Assembly (NCBI GenBank): GCA_937870915.1
Contig: CALMZQ010000046.1
Coordinates: 1 to 54,370 of the forward strand
DNA: 54,370 nucleotides
Direction of reading: 5' to 3'
DNA from: an uncultured Ignavibacteria bacterium
GTDB lineage: Bacteria > Bacteroidota > Ignavibacteria > Kapaibacteriales > Kapaibacteriaceae
Below are positions 24,197-32,522 of this stretch, piece after piece (position 1 is the stretch's first letter; each line of letters begins with the position of its first letter). Position numbers and translations under genes: made by a program. The notes beneath the pieces were generated by a model that made no database searches, was not told the DNA's origin, and saw only the letters and a program-made list of their open reading frames with translations.

Positions 24197-25521
24197 AGAT
24201 CATCCTCCTAGCAGCTGTGCTTGCCGCCGGGACATTGCAAGCACAGGAGATGAAATGGAATCTCTCAGCCGACAGCACACGATGGGTGAAGCTGAATGTA
24301 ACCGCACAGACATGGCTCAGGTATACCGACGCAAATCCCGGAACATTGGTCGATGATGAGCCCCGGAACTCCATTGTTGATATTGGAATCAGGCGAGGAA
24401 GAATCCAATTCACGGCTCAAGTAACAAACAGAGCGCTCCTCTATTTCCAATACGGGTTGAACAACTTTAACGCGGCAACGAGTATCAATGGCAACCGTAA
24501 GCTGCAGGCGTTCTTTCACGACATCTTTGCTGAGTACCGTGTTTCTCATAATGATGAGGTCAAACTCGGACTCGGTCTTACCATCGCCAACGGACTATCG
24601 CGGTTTTCACAGCCGAGTATTGGTACGATCATGACCACGGACGTTCCTGTGTTTGCGCAGACTACCGTTGATCAAACTGATGAGTTCTCTCGCAAGCTCA
24701 GTGCAACTATTCGTGGTCAGGTTGGACCTATCGACTATCGATTCGCCGTCTCAGATCCATTCCCCATCACTTCGAATGGGAATACGCCGCCACCCATTTC
24801 TCAGAATGCGTCCTTCTCTCAGTACGGGCACCGGCTCCAAGGTCAGGGTTACGTGATTTGGCAGTTTATGGACCACGAGCCCCATACCACACCCTATATG
24901 ACCGGTACCTATCTAGGTTCACGTTCTGTATTCAATGTTGCGGTAGGGGGCATCTATCAACCAAGGGCTATGTGGAGAACAACATCCCTTGGAGACACTG
25001 TTTTCGATGCCATGGCACATCTGGCTATCGAAAGTTTCTTTGATGCACCAATCAACCATAACGGCACTGCACTCTCAGCATACGCAGGCTTCTTCCACAC
25101 CAGTTATGGCAAGAACTATCTTCGATACAACGGCATTATGAATCCGGCTACGGCAATGAGCTCACAAGGCGTGAATCCCAAACCGCTTGGTGGAGTAGGA
25201 CCAACATATGGTAATGCATTCCCGATGTTTGGGACGGGTAATGTGATCTATGCCCAATGTGGTATCTATTTGCCCCAATCCATGCCTGGTGGAACCGGCT
25301 TGATGCCATACGTGAGTGCATCATATGCATCCTATGACCGATTAGATGGGCGTGGTTGCCTTGTTGGAAACATGGGTGCATCGTGGATGTTAGACGGACA
25401 TCGAAGCAAGATCTCCGTTGATGTACAGAATCGCCCTACCTATGGTGAGTTGCCATCCGGAGATATCGTAAATGGGGCTCGACAGTGGCAAGTCCTCATG
25501 CAATATCAATTGAGTCTCTGA
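24193..25521 (+). CDS. Outer-membrane porin of the Ehr-SulP operon
   Basis: The 442-aa protein has a signal peptide (MKIILLAAVLAAGTLQAQ) and a beta-barrel pattern with many aromatic-ended strands, for example RRGRIQFTAQVTNRALLYFQ, ending in VLMQYQLSL. It overlaps sulP by four bases (ATGA), so it is made with the inner-membrane transporter and probably brings the same anion across the outer membrane. Short runs in the N-terminal third resemble porins of the O/P type. The substrate is an inference from context. Confidence 0.75.
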   Translation: MKIILLAAVLAAGTLQAQEMKWNLSADSTRWVKLNVTAQTWLRYTDANPGTLVDDEPRNSIVDIGIRRGRIQFTAQVTNRALLYFQYGLNNFNAATSINGNRKLQAFFHDIFAEYRVSHNDEVKLGLGLTIANGLSRFSQPSIGTIMTTDVPVFAQTTVDQTDEFSRKLSATIRGQVGPIDYRFAVSDPFPITSNGNTPPPISQNASFSQYGHRLQGQGYVIWQFMDHEPHTTPYMTGTYLGSRSVFNVAVGGIYQPRAMWRTTSLGDTVFDAMAHLAIESFFDAPINHNGTALSAYAGFFHTSYGKNYLRYNGIMNPATAMSSQGVNPKPLGGVGPTYGNAFPMFGTGNVIYAQCGIYLPQSMPGGTGLMPYVSASYASYDRLDGRGCLVGNMGASWMLDGHRSKISVDVQNRPTYGELPSGDIVNGARQWQVLMQYQLSL

Positions 25522-25564
25522 CACTGGCTATCTTCGCTGACGTCAACGAAGAAAGGGCCGGAAT

Positions 25565-27679
25565 ATGCGTTCATTGAACGCTGTGGGGACATGTTTGATC
25601 ATTCTCTTGGCAATGTGCCAAACATCGGAGAATTCATCTGCGCAGACCGCTGCACCGGACCGACGTCCCTTGCTGAAGGTTGGAGTGGAGATAGTGGACG
25701 TAGCCCAGCAGCCCTCAGGGCGGGTATGGGTCACAACCCGAACGTTTGATGTCTACACATCCATGCCAGGAGACAGATCATGGTCGCGCTGGGATCTGCG
25801 TTTTGACGGACTCAAGGCAAAGCTCGAGGTGAAACGTGTCTCACGTCTGATCTTTCTTACCGACTCGATTGGTGTGTTAGCAGGAGACATCCTTACATAT
25901 GAGCTAGGAAAGCCTGTTTCCTGCGTGCTGCGAACAACCAATGGTGGTTCAACGTGGAGTACATCCATCATAGGTCCGGATTCTTTGGCCGTAAGTGATG
26001 CCTTGCGTGTAACGAGTGATGGAATGATGTTTATGCTCGATCTCGGAGGGCGGTTCTGGACCTCAAATGATAAGGGGCTTCATTGGACACAAGGCAAACT
26101 TCCAATGCAGATGCAAACCGCAGACATCAAGGAGATGGACATGACGTCTTCAAAGATGGGGGCGGCTATTGATCGAAGTAGAACGATCTCGTTTACAACA
26201 AATTCGTGGCAAACGGTGATACCGGCAAGATCTTCTGCTCGACCGATCGTCCGGACACAGCCAAATCTTCTGGATCGATTTGCATGGACCCGGGACCTCG
26301 TACTGTGGAATGATCGCTTGATCCTCACTGAGGGGAGGGACATCTACATCTCTATGCTCGGAGATCTCCTCTGGGAGCGTTGGGACGGTGTAACGAGCGT
26401 CTGTATGTCCGATGATCGGCAGCTCGTTTATTATGTGGATGCTCAGGGTCAACTCTGGAAATGGAAGAATGGAGAATCGGCCGGTGTTAAGATCGCCGAC
26501 GGGTTTCTTACTCCACGCACCATGCGCGCTGCGCATGGAAGAGTGATCCTTTATCGACCGGATACTGGGCCGATCGTTGTTGACGGCAGCACGACGACCT
26601 ACATGCGCATGTATGCCGATAAAGGCGAGATAGAACACCCTTTGCGTACACAGCGAGATGTTGACACTGAGTGGGGAATAGATTGGGTGGAACCCAATGA
26701 TCTCTTCGTTGATATTTACCGAAGAAAGGTTCCTTCAGGACAATGGCAGCGAGATACCTTTACGATCGCCGGAAAGTCGTTCTTCAGAGCAATTGGAGAT
26801 GACAGTTTGGTTCTTGGAGAAGGATCGCAGGCAACATTGTATGATGGAAAGGCGCGGAGATTCTCTCGGTATACGCTTACAAAGCCAATCGAGTCCTTCT
26901 TTAAAGCTCCACTCTCAAGTTTCCGATTCCTCATCGAACGACGTAATGGGCAGACCACACGAAAAATGTGGTGTGACTACCGTGTAAAAGCAGGACAGTT
27001 TCAGTGTAATGAAATGGTAGATAGCACAGGCGAAGGTGTGCGTTCAACATCGTTTCAGAAGACGTATTCGCGAGATGACGTTACCAAGCTTCTCTCGAGC
27101 TTGAATACAGATGCAAACGCCTATCCTAGCGCAAAATCTATCTCCTTCTCTGAAGATGACAAGCTGCGATATCGAAGAATGTTGGATACGATCTTTCGAT
27201 ATGATGGATACTTCGACACGCTCGACATCTACCGTCCACCGCCGTCAACGGATGTTCAGATAGCCTCAACGATCAAGAGCTTTGCCGATGTAGTCCATGA
27301 GATCGCAAGTATCTCAGACGAGCAGTTCGGAAGAGCCATACTCGGATTCAGACATTGGCCCTCGGATCACGACGTGCGATACATGGTGGAATTCACGAAT
27401 ACCGCCGGTGATATCGTATTTGCAGAATTGGACCGGTCAAATGAAGTTCACCTTCCCATGTTGATGCCGTGGAAGGTTACTTATCGTGGCCAGGCCTGGC
27501 ATTGGTACGGAAGAGACATGGGCCCATTCTTTCTTGGTTCTATACCACAGGCCTCGGTGCCTCCGATGTTGTCCCGCATGATGGATCCTGCATGGCTACT
27601 TCTTGCCGTTGCATCGTCTCTCGATGCTGAACGTTACGGTCGCATTCACCGATGGTATCAACGACCATGGAAAAACTAG
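25565..27679 (+). CDS. Secreted beta-propeller (BNR-like) protein of unknown function
   Basis: The 704-aa protein has a signal peptide with a Cys near the cut site (LLAMCQTSENSSAQ), so it may be a lipoprotein. Repeats with Asp-box-like motifs (RTTNGGSTWS, WTSNDKGLHWTQ, SMLGDLLWERW) indicate a propeller in the first 330 residues. The C-terminal half has no recognisable domain and no T9SS sorting signal. It overlaps the MscS gene at its 3' end and is probably cotranscribed with it. A role in sensing or binding at the surface is possible but unsupported. Confidence 0.65.
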   Translation: MRSLNAVGTCLIILLAMCQTSENSSAQTAAPDRRPLLKVGVEIVDVAQQPSGRVWVTTRTFDVYTSMPGDRSWSRWDLRFDGLKAKLEVKRVSRLIFLTDSIGVLAGDILTYELGKPVSCVLRTTNGGSTWSTSIIGPDSLAVSDALRVTSDGMMFMLDLGGRFWTSNDKGLHWTQGKLPMQMQTADIKEMDMTSSKMGAAIDRSRTISFTTNSWQTVIPARSSARPIVRTQPNLLDRFAWTRDLVLWNDRLILTEGRDIYISMLGDLLWERWDGVTSVCMSDDRQLVYYVDAQGQLWKWKNGESAGVKIADGFLTPRTMRAAHGRVILYRPDTGPIVVDGSTTTYMRMYADKGEIEHPLRTQRDVDTEWGIDWVEPNDLFVDIYRRKVPSGQWQRDTFTIAGKSFFRAIGDDSLVLGEGSQATLYDGKARRFSRYTLTKPIESFFKAPLSSFRFLIERRNGQTTRKMWCDYRVKAGQFQCNEMVDSTGEGVRSTSFQKTYSRDDVTKLLSSLNTDANAYPSAKSISFSEDDKLRYRRMLDTIFRYDGYFDTLDIYRPPPSTDVQIASTIKSFADVVHEIASISDEQFGRAILGFRHWPSDHDVRYMVEFTNTAGDIVFAELDRSNEVHLPMLMPWKVTYRGQAWHWYGRDMGPFFLGSIPQASVPPMLSRMMDPAWLLLAVASSLDAERYGRIHRWYQRPWKN

Positions 27680-29298
27680 CCGTGCACTCCGCTACTCAAA
27701 GACTCGTGGTGTTGATGCTGTGTGTGTTTACAGCAACCCAACTTCGAGCAGATCTCCTCGACTCAGCCAAAGCTCTCGGTGTGTATCGTCCCGGCCAACC
27801 ATCTGCCGTGATCGTTAACAACAGAGAGATAGCTGTGTTACGAACAAATGTGTTCGCAAATGCACCCGAGCAAAGAGCACATGCTGCAATAGAGCGGATC
27901 CAGAAAATCCTCAAAACAGCATACACAGGAAACGTAACACATAGAGCGTATGGAGACGGTCAGCTCATAGAAGTTGATGGCACTCCGGTGTTCTTTCTTT
28001 CACCGGCAGACGTTGATCTGGAAAGTGGACAGACACATGCGCAACTTGTTCGGCAGACCGTGGAGAGACTTAGGCTGACTCTTCAGGAATTGCGGGAGTT
28101 GTCTGATCCCACAATGTTGCTCTGGGCTCTCCTGTGGTCAGCCGGATATCTTATCGGATGGCTTGCAGTGATCCGACTGATCTTTATGCTGAAGAAGCGT
28201 TCCCATCATTGGATCAACGTGAAGGTCGCGGAGAAGGTTGAGCAAACGAAGATCGGCGGGATCGTCCGCGGAACGGCGTCCCATACCATCTTTACGGTTG
28301 TGGATCGATCGGTGACCACAGTGGCATGGTTGTGCGTGATGATAGCAACCTATGGGTGGGTGACGATAACACTTGAGCAATTCCCGGTTACTCGGTCATG
28401 GGGCGAGGGCATGGCTCAGTCTGTCCTTGACGCCGGAACGTGGGTTGTCACCGGAATGTTGAGTGCACTTCCCGGGCTTGCCACGGTACTTGTGATCGTT
28501 GCAGTCACACGCATACTCATCAAGGTTGTTGGATATGTTCTTGAACGTGTTCAGGATGGTGAGTATGAACTTCCGTGGGTAGACCGAGATACCATCGCTC
28601 CAACAAAACGCATCATCACGCTGGTTCTCTGGATATTTGCACTTGCCTTTGCCTATCCATATCTACCCGGCTCGAGCAGTGAGGCATTCAAGGGTGTTAG
28701 CGTATTGGTTGGTCTGATGATCTCCTTCGGAACGACCGGCGTTGTTGGTCAGGCAGCAAGCGGATTCATCTTGATGTATTCACGTATTATTCGAATTGGC
28801 GAATATGTTGTGATAGGAGACCACAAGGGCACGGTGCAACGGATCGGCTTTTTCAACACGATCATCACAACACCATATCGAGAAACCGTAACCATCCCCA
28901 ATTCCGTGATCCTTTCCTCAACGGTGGTGAACTCTACGCGACTTTCAGAGACCGGACTTGTTGCCTCTACCAACGTTACTATCGGCTATGACACTCCTTG
29001 GCGCTTGGTTCACGAAATGCTCATCACTGCCGCAACTCGCACTCCCGGTGTTGATTCTGATCCTGCCCCCTTTGTATCTCAAACGGCGCTTGATGATTTC
29101 TTCGTTGAGTACAGACTAACCTTCAACATCATTGATCGAACTGCGAGGCGAGCTACGATGTCGGCGTTGCTTGGTAATATCCAAGACGTCTTCAATGAGA
29201 ATGGCCAACAGATCATGAGCCCGCATTACCTTACAGATCCACAGGCACCAAAGGTAGTCCCACCGGACAAGTGGGATCCGCCCATGGTTTCATCATGA
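27667..29298 (+). CDS. MscS-family mechanosensitive channel
   Basis: The 543-aa protein has a signal-like N-terminus, a periplasmic domain to about residue 140, and then several transmembrane helices. The MscS pore and upper beta domain lie near 345-440: VGLMISFGTTGVVGQAASGF is the pore helix, and GEYVVIGDHKGTVQRIGFFN is the beta domain. It is larger than E. coli MscS (286 aa) because of the added N-terminal part. The ATG at 27667 is chosen; one at 27652 is also in frame. Both lie inside the preceding gene's 3' end. It would release ions on osmotic downshift, though ligand-gated functions are known for large MscS proteins. Confidence 0.87.
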   Translation: MEKLAVHSATQRLVVLMLCVFTATQLRADLLDSAKALGVYRPGQPSAVIVNNREIAVLRTNVFANAPEQRAHAAIERIQKILKTAYTGNVTHRAYGDGQLIEVDGTPVFFLSPADVDLESGQTHAQLVRQTVERLRLTLQELRELSDPTMLLWALLWSAGYLIGWLAVIRLIFMLKKRSHHWINVKVAEKVEQTKIGGIVRGTASHTIFTVVDRSVTTVAWLCVMIATYGWVTITLEQFPVTRSWGEGMAQSVLDAGTWVVTGMLSALPGLATVLVIVAVTRILIKVVGYVLERVQDGEYELPWVDRDTIAPTKRIITLVLWIFALAFAYPYLPGSSSEAFKGVSVLVGLMISFGTTGVVGQAASGFILMYSRIIRIGEYVVIGDHKGTVQRIGFFNTIITTPYRETVTIPNSVILSSTVVNSTRLSETGLVASTNVTIGYDTPWRLVHEMLITAATRTPGVDSDPAPFVSQTALDDFFVEYRLTFNIIDRTARRATMSALLGNIQDVFNENGQQIMSPHYLTDPQAPKVVPPDKWDPPMVSS

Positions 29299-30155
29299 TG
29301 CGTTGTTTCCTTCTTGGTATTGCCTTCATTTTCCTCACGTCAATCTCTGGCGCTCAACACGCCCCCTTGATCGATGTTCAGGGGGCAGTATCGGAGTTCA
29401 TTAGTGATGATGAGATCCCACAATTCGTGATTCGTGGGATCTATGTCACCGGTAGAGTAGACACGATGAAGGCTGTGATCAAGACGTCCACGGTACGCGC
29501 ACTTGGGTCGGACTATGCACGATATAAGCCCGTACTTGATAAGGTTGCATGGATAGCGCTCGACTCTTCGCGATCAGAGGTGATCCTTACACTACATCTC
29601 GATGGGAAATCAATTCCATTGCCGCAAGATTCTGTCCGTGGTTCTGTGAGACTTACCGTTAGTGCTGCTACCTGGAACGGCACAGATTGGTTGGGCACAA
29701 CATCTGAGGCATTTACCGTTCCTGTGGCAAATGTCAGTGTTCCACGACCTCTTATCTCAACTCATGCGATGAAGGTTGTCCGGTCCATTACTCCAAATGG
29801 AGGGATTGGATGTGTTGTTACGGGTATACGATTGGTACGTCCCTCACCCGATTCTGTAGATCGGATGCCCGATGTTCGTGTGATCGAATTTGGCGATGTT
29901 ATTGTAGCCCAAGAAACCGGATCACTGAGAACGATGGATGGAGAGAAGGATGGAAAGAGGACTGTTACTCTTACGTCCGAGATTGATAGTCAGGGCAACG
30001 TTACTGTTCGCGCCACCCTCGAAGGTCAGGCCCTACCACCATCAGCCGCCAAAGAACCTTTTTCTTTTGTAATGTCCATAAAGGGGCGCCTGCGCCACGG
30101 CCATGTTTTTGGGTCAATGAGGAACAAATCAGTTCCTGTTACCGTCTCTCGGTAG
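29295..30155 (+). CDS. Secreted protein of unknown function
   Basis: The 286-aa protein starts with a signal peptide (MMRCFLLGIAFIFLTSISGAQ) at an ATG that overlaps the mscS stop, with an alternative ATG three bases later. The mature part is rich in beta strands and shows two similar halves ending in short proline motifs. No family is recognised. The tight overlap points to a function related to the MscS channel or the propeller protein. Confidence 0.6.
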   Translation: MMRCFLLGIAFIFLTSISGAQHAPLIDVQGAVSEFISDDEIPQFVIRGIYVTGRVDTMKAVIKTSTVRALGSDYARYKPVLDKVAWIALDSSRSEVILTLHLDGKSIPLPQDSVRGSVRLTVSAATWNGTDWLGTTSEAFTVPVANVSVPRPLISTHAMKVVRSITPNGGIGCVVTGIRLVRPSPDSVDRMPDVRVIEFGDVIVAQETGSLRTMDGEKDGKRTVTLTSEIDSQGNVTVRATLEGQALPPSAAKEPFSFVMSIKGRLRHGHVFGSMRNKSVPVTVSR

Positions 30156-30188
30156 TTCTGAAAAAAGGAGTAGGAAACGGAACGCGAG

Positions 30189-30204
30189 TACGTATATTTA
30201 CGTA
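30189..30204. promoter_or_regulatory. Twin TACGTA palindromes before the zinc-ribbon gene
   Basis: Two TACGTA hexamers, each self-complementary, flank TATT at 30189-30204 in the 79-base gap before the zinc-ribbon ATG. The symmetric AT-rich layout could be an operator or a promoter; no regulator is known for it. Confidence 0.3.
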
Positions 30205-30222
30205 TTGGTCTATTGTTCACTT

Positions 30223-30230
30223 GGGGGAGG
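30223..30230 (+). promoter_or_regulatory. Strong Shine-Dalgarno sequence fixing the zinc-ribbon start
   Basis: GGGGGAGG lies four bases before the ATG at 30235. It is one of the clearest ribosome binding sites in the window and decides against the upstream TTG start. Confidence 0.65.
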
Positions 30231-30234
30231 ACCC

Positions 30235-30456
30235 ATGGAGCATCAGAGAGATGAGCGGGCAGTGAACAGACGCTGCCCACATTGTAAGACACATGGTCCA
30301 AAGGACTTGGTTCCTTCGCGACGTAGTGTACGATGGATATTCATGCACCGGCCAACACATGAAGCCATGTGTCCGAATTGTTTGCGTGTATTTAACCCGG
30401 CTGCCAGACAACTTCTGCGAAGATTTCGTGAAACGTTGGCACTGTGGGTAGCGTGA
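30235..30456 (+). CDS. Small zinc-ribbon protein
   Basis: This 73-aa cytosolic protein has two knuckles, CPHC (near residue 14) and CPNC (near residue 46), separated by a basic, aromatic segment (RRSVRWIFMHRP). It ends in an arginine-rich helix. Such four-Cys ribbons bind one zinc ion and often contact nucleic acid or protein. It is a real gene by its strong ribosome binding site and motif, though the function is unknown. It converges with the phospholipase-like gene at 30458, with the stops one base apart. Confidence 0.65.
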   Translation: MEHQRDERAVNRRCPHCKTHGPKDLVPSRRSVRWIFMHRPTHEAMCPNCLRVFNPAARQLLRRFRETLALWVA

Positions 30457-30457
30457 T

Positions 30458-32368
30458 CTACCAGTAATAGCGCCAATCAAAGACGAACCGGAGACCGAGG
30501 TGGACGATGGCCTGCAGATCGGGTCCTGTTTTTGACGTGCCATCGGTATTAAACGCTTCCGACCCGATCGGCAGATCAACACCGGTGAACAATTGCACCG
30601 TGAGGCCTGAGCTCTGATTACTCGCAAACGACCGGAACGGCTTGTATTCAAGGAACGGCACGTCGAGATAGATGGACCGAATTCCAACAAACAAGGCTGT
30701 GACGCCGTTCTCTGATTCCTCCGGCATAAAGGCTCGATCAGTTTCATCATACCCGTAGAACGAAGCTCCCACCTCTCTACCAAGCATGAATTGGAACCGT
30801 CCAATAGGCGTAGCGATTGCCGTTTGCCAGGGGATGATGCCGCCATTGCCGGCTACCACAGCCATTTGTTGGTAGGTCTGCGGTGAAAAGATGAGAAGAG
30901 GTACGGCAAGAATGAGGTCTCCCGGCACCAACCAGAATGGCAGGCGGATGCGCATTTGATAGGCATTGCGTGAGGGAACAGCTGCAGTAACAGCGCCACC
31001 AACAGAGAGTGACTTTTCGGGATAGAATGACTGTGTTGAGGCACCATCGATCCGGAAGCCCCCTTCAAGAAAAACGAGTCCATCACCCGACTCATTGAGA
31101 ACACCTTCCAGGCCCATACCAAGACGGATGTTAAGATCGAGCGAGGCCATGCCACCTGCGTCTGCCTGAAGAGCATTAAATCCGTTACTCATGGCTGCTA
31201 ACCGTGCTCCTGAATTGAAACCGATAAAGCCACCAAGTTCAGCCCGGAAACGAGGAAGTGAGCCGGAACCGTCTGCGAGACCTGGAACAGGGAGGTCTTG
31301 AATGATGTCCGTTAATCGATCAATCGTTCCCGAGTCGATATCCACAAGAGCCGGCATGGCGTTGTTCTGACAGACATTATAGGGGTAAGCAAGGAACTCA
31401 GATCCATTTTCTGCTGCGATGTTATTCACTGCTCCTGTATAGGCATCAATGAGTTGTTCGAGACTTGTACGAATGGTCTTGGCGGCATTTTCAGCATCTG
31501 CCGGACGCATATACGCATCACCCTTGATGATGGTCTGACGTCCACCCCATGTTGTGACCTCCATACCGTGTTCGCAGTAATAATCGTGTGTTCCTTTACG
31601 GATGGACGTTTCGCCCCATGTTCCGGCCACATGCCCTGAGGCGAATGTGTCTTCGAGGAAGTGGAGTGCAAATGCTTCATCGGCCATTGCAGCTAGCGCC
31701 AGGTCTCTGCGCTGATCTTCGGAGAGTATTTTATCTATCCGAAGTCTCGTGACCTTTCGCATCGCACTCTGATGAAAGATCGCATATGCCCCCAGTGCAT
31801 TCAGTTCTGCTCCCGGAATTAGACAGTCATGGGCGTACTGTCTCATGTCAATAGTAGCAGACGTCCGTGCCAACAAGAAGTGAACGTTGTTCGAACCGGC
31901 TCGTGTAGCATAGTTCGGATCTGTGCGCTGCATGCGTATGTCTGAATTGCGCAGTGCATTCACACGGTCATAGTTGCCGGACGAAGAAGCTAGGTCGTCC
32001 TTGAGTCGAGCTGCGATATCAGCTACTCCTAGGATCCAATCGGATCGTAAGACGTTATCGAGAAGTTGTTGCGGTGAACACGAATGATCTCCACCGATTG
32101 CCGGCCACGCTGCCCAATCAAGGCACTGGGGATCTCGGCCCTGCAACGGATCAACAACCAAACTGCAGAGTCGCGCTTCATTGCCACGCCGTGCCATAGC
32201 CCAAATCGAATCAAACGTTGCCCTACGCTGCGGACTCAGCCGAACCACAGCCTGCACAGCGATGTCTCTGTGCTCGGGATAGACCCATGCCTTGGCCTCA
32301 TTGGCCTGGCACAACAATGCTCCTACGGATAGGATCGCAATAGCCAGATGACGTGCGTGTGACTTCAT
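30458..32368 (-). CDS. Zinc-dependent phospholipase C-like domain with outer-membrane barrel
   Basis: The 636-aa protein has a signal peptide (cut near AKA-WVYPEHRD). The N-terminal half carries the helical phospholipase C/P1 nuclease-like fold: an early His in PEHRDIAVQAVVRL, then ALGAYAIFHQSAMRKVTRLR, and the family stretch ALHFLEDTFASGHVAG near residue 232, whose His and Asp residues bind zinc. From about residue 370 on it becomes strand-rich and ends in LGLRFVFDWRYYW, as a beta-barrel would. The likely picture is a hydrolase held at the outer membrane; the substrate is not known. It is the only gene of its unit and diverges from the beta-helix gene across a tandem-repeat gap. Confidence 0.68.
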   Translation of the reverse strand: MKSHARHLAIAILSVGALLCQANEAKAWVYPEHRDIAVQAVVRLSPQRRATFDSIWAMARRGNEARLCSLVVDPLQGRDPQCLDWAAWPAIGGDHSCSPQQLLDNVLRSDWILGVADIAARLKDDLASSSGNYDRVNALRNSDIRMQRTDPNYATRAGSNNVHFLLARTSATIDMRQYAHDCLIPGAELNALGAYAIFHQSAMRKVTRLRIDKILSEDQRRDLALAAMADEAFALHFLEDTFASGHVAGTWGETSIRKGTHDYYCEHGMEVTTWGGRQTIIKGDAYMRPADAENAAKTIRTSLEQLIDAYTGAVNNIAAENGSEFLAYPYNVCQNNAMPALVDIDSGTIDRLTDIIQDLPVPGLADGSGSLPRFRAELGGFIGFNSGARLAAMSNGFNALQADAGGMASLDLNIRLGMGLEGVLNESGDGLVFLEGGFRIDGASTQSFYPEKSLSVGGAVTAAVPSRNAYQMRIRLPFWLVPGDLILAVPLLIFSPQTYQQMAVVAGNGGIIPWQTAIATPIGRFQFMLGREVGASFYGYDETDRAFMPEESENGVTALFVGIRSIYLDVPFLEYKPFRSFASNQSSGLTVQLFTGVDLPIGSEAFNTDGTSKTGPDLQAIVHLGLRFVFDWRYYW

Positions 32369-32390
32369 GCGCGAAGATACTGTTTGTCGC

Positions 32391-32463
32391 TATGACGAAA
32401 ATGACGGTATGACGAAAATGACGCTATGACGAAAATGACGGTATGACTAATATGACGTTATGC
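32391..32463. repeat. TATGACGAA satellite, 17-bp period
   Basis: About four copies of a 17-bp unit, TATGACGAAAATGACGN, fill the middle of the gap between the divergent phospholipase-like and beta-helix genes. Each unit is two half-units of 8-9 bases containing ATGAC. It is related to the TATGACAGT array at 50729-50907. It may include both promoters. Confidence 0.85.
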
Positions 32464-32476
32464 GTTTTCGCTTTTG

Positions 32477-32492
32477 TCGGGTTAAAGCCCGA
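32477..32492. repeat. TCGGG..CCCGA palindrome, copy 1
   Basis: TCGGGTTAAAGCCCGA is a short hairpin with five-base arms and a near copy of the perfect palindrome at 52723-52738. Such dispersed palindromes recall REP elements. It lies about 30 bases before the beta-helix start. Confidence 0.55.
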
Positions 32493-32522
32493 AGCTAGTC
32501 TTCGCCCTTCTTTGGAGTTACC

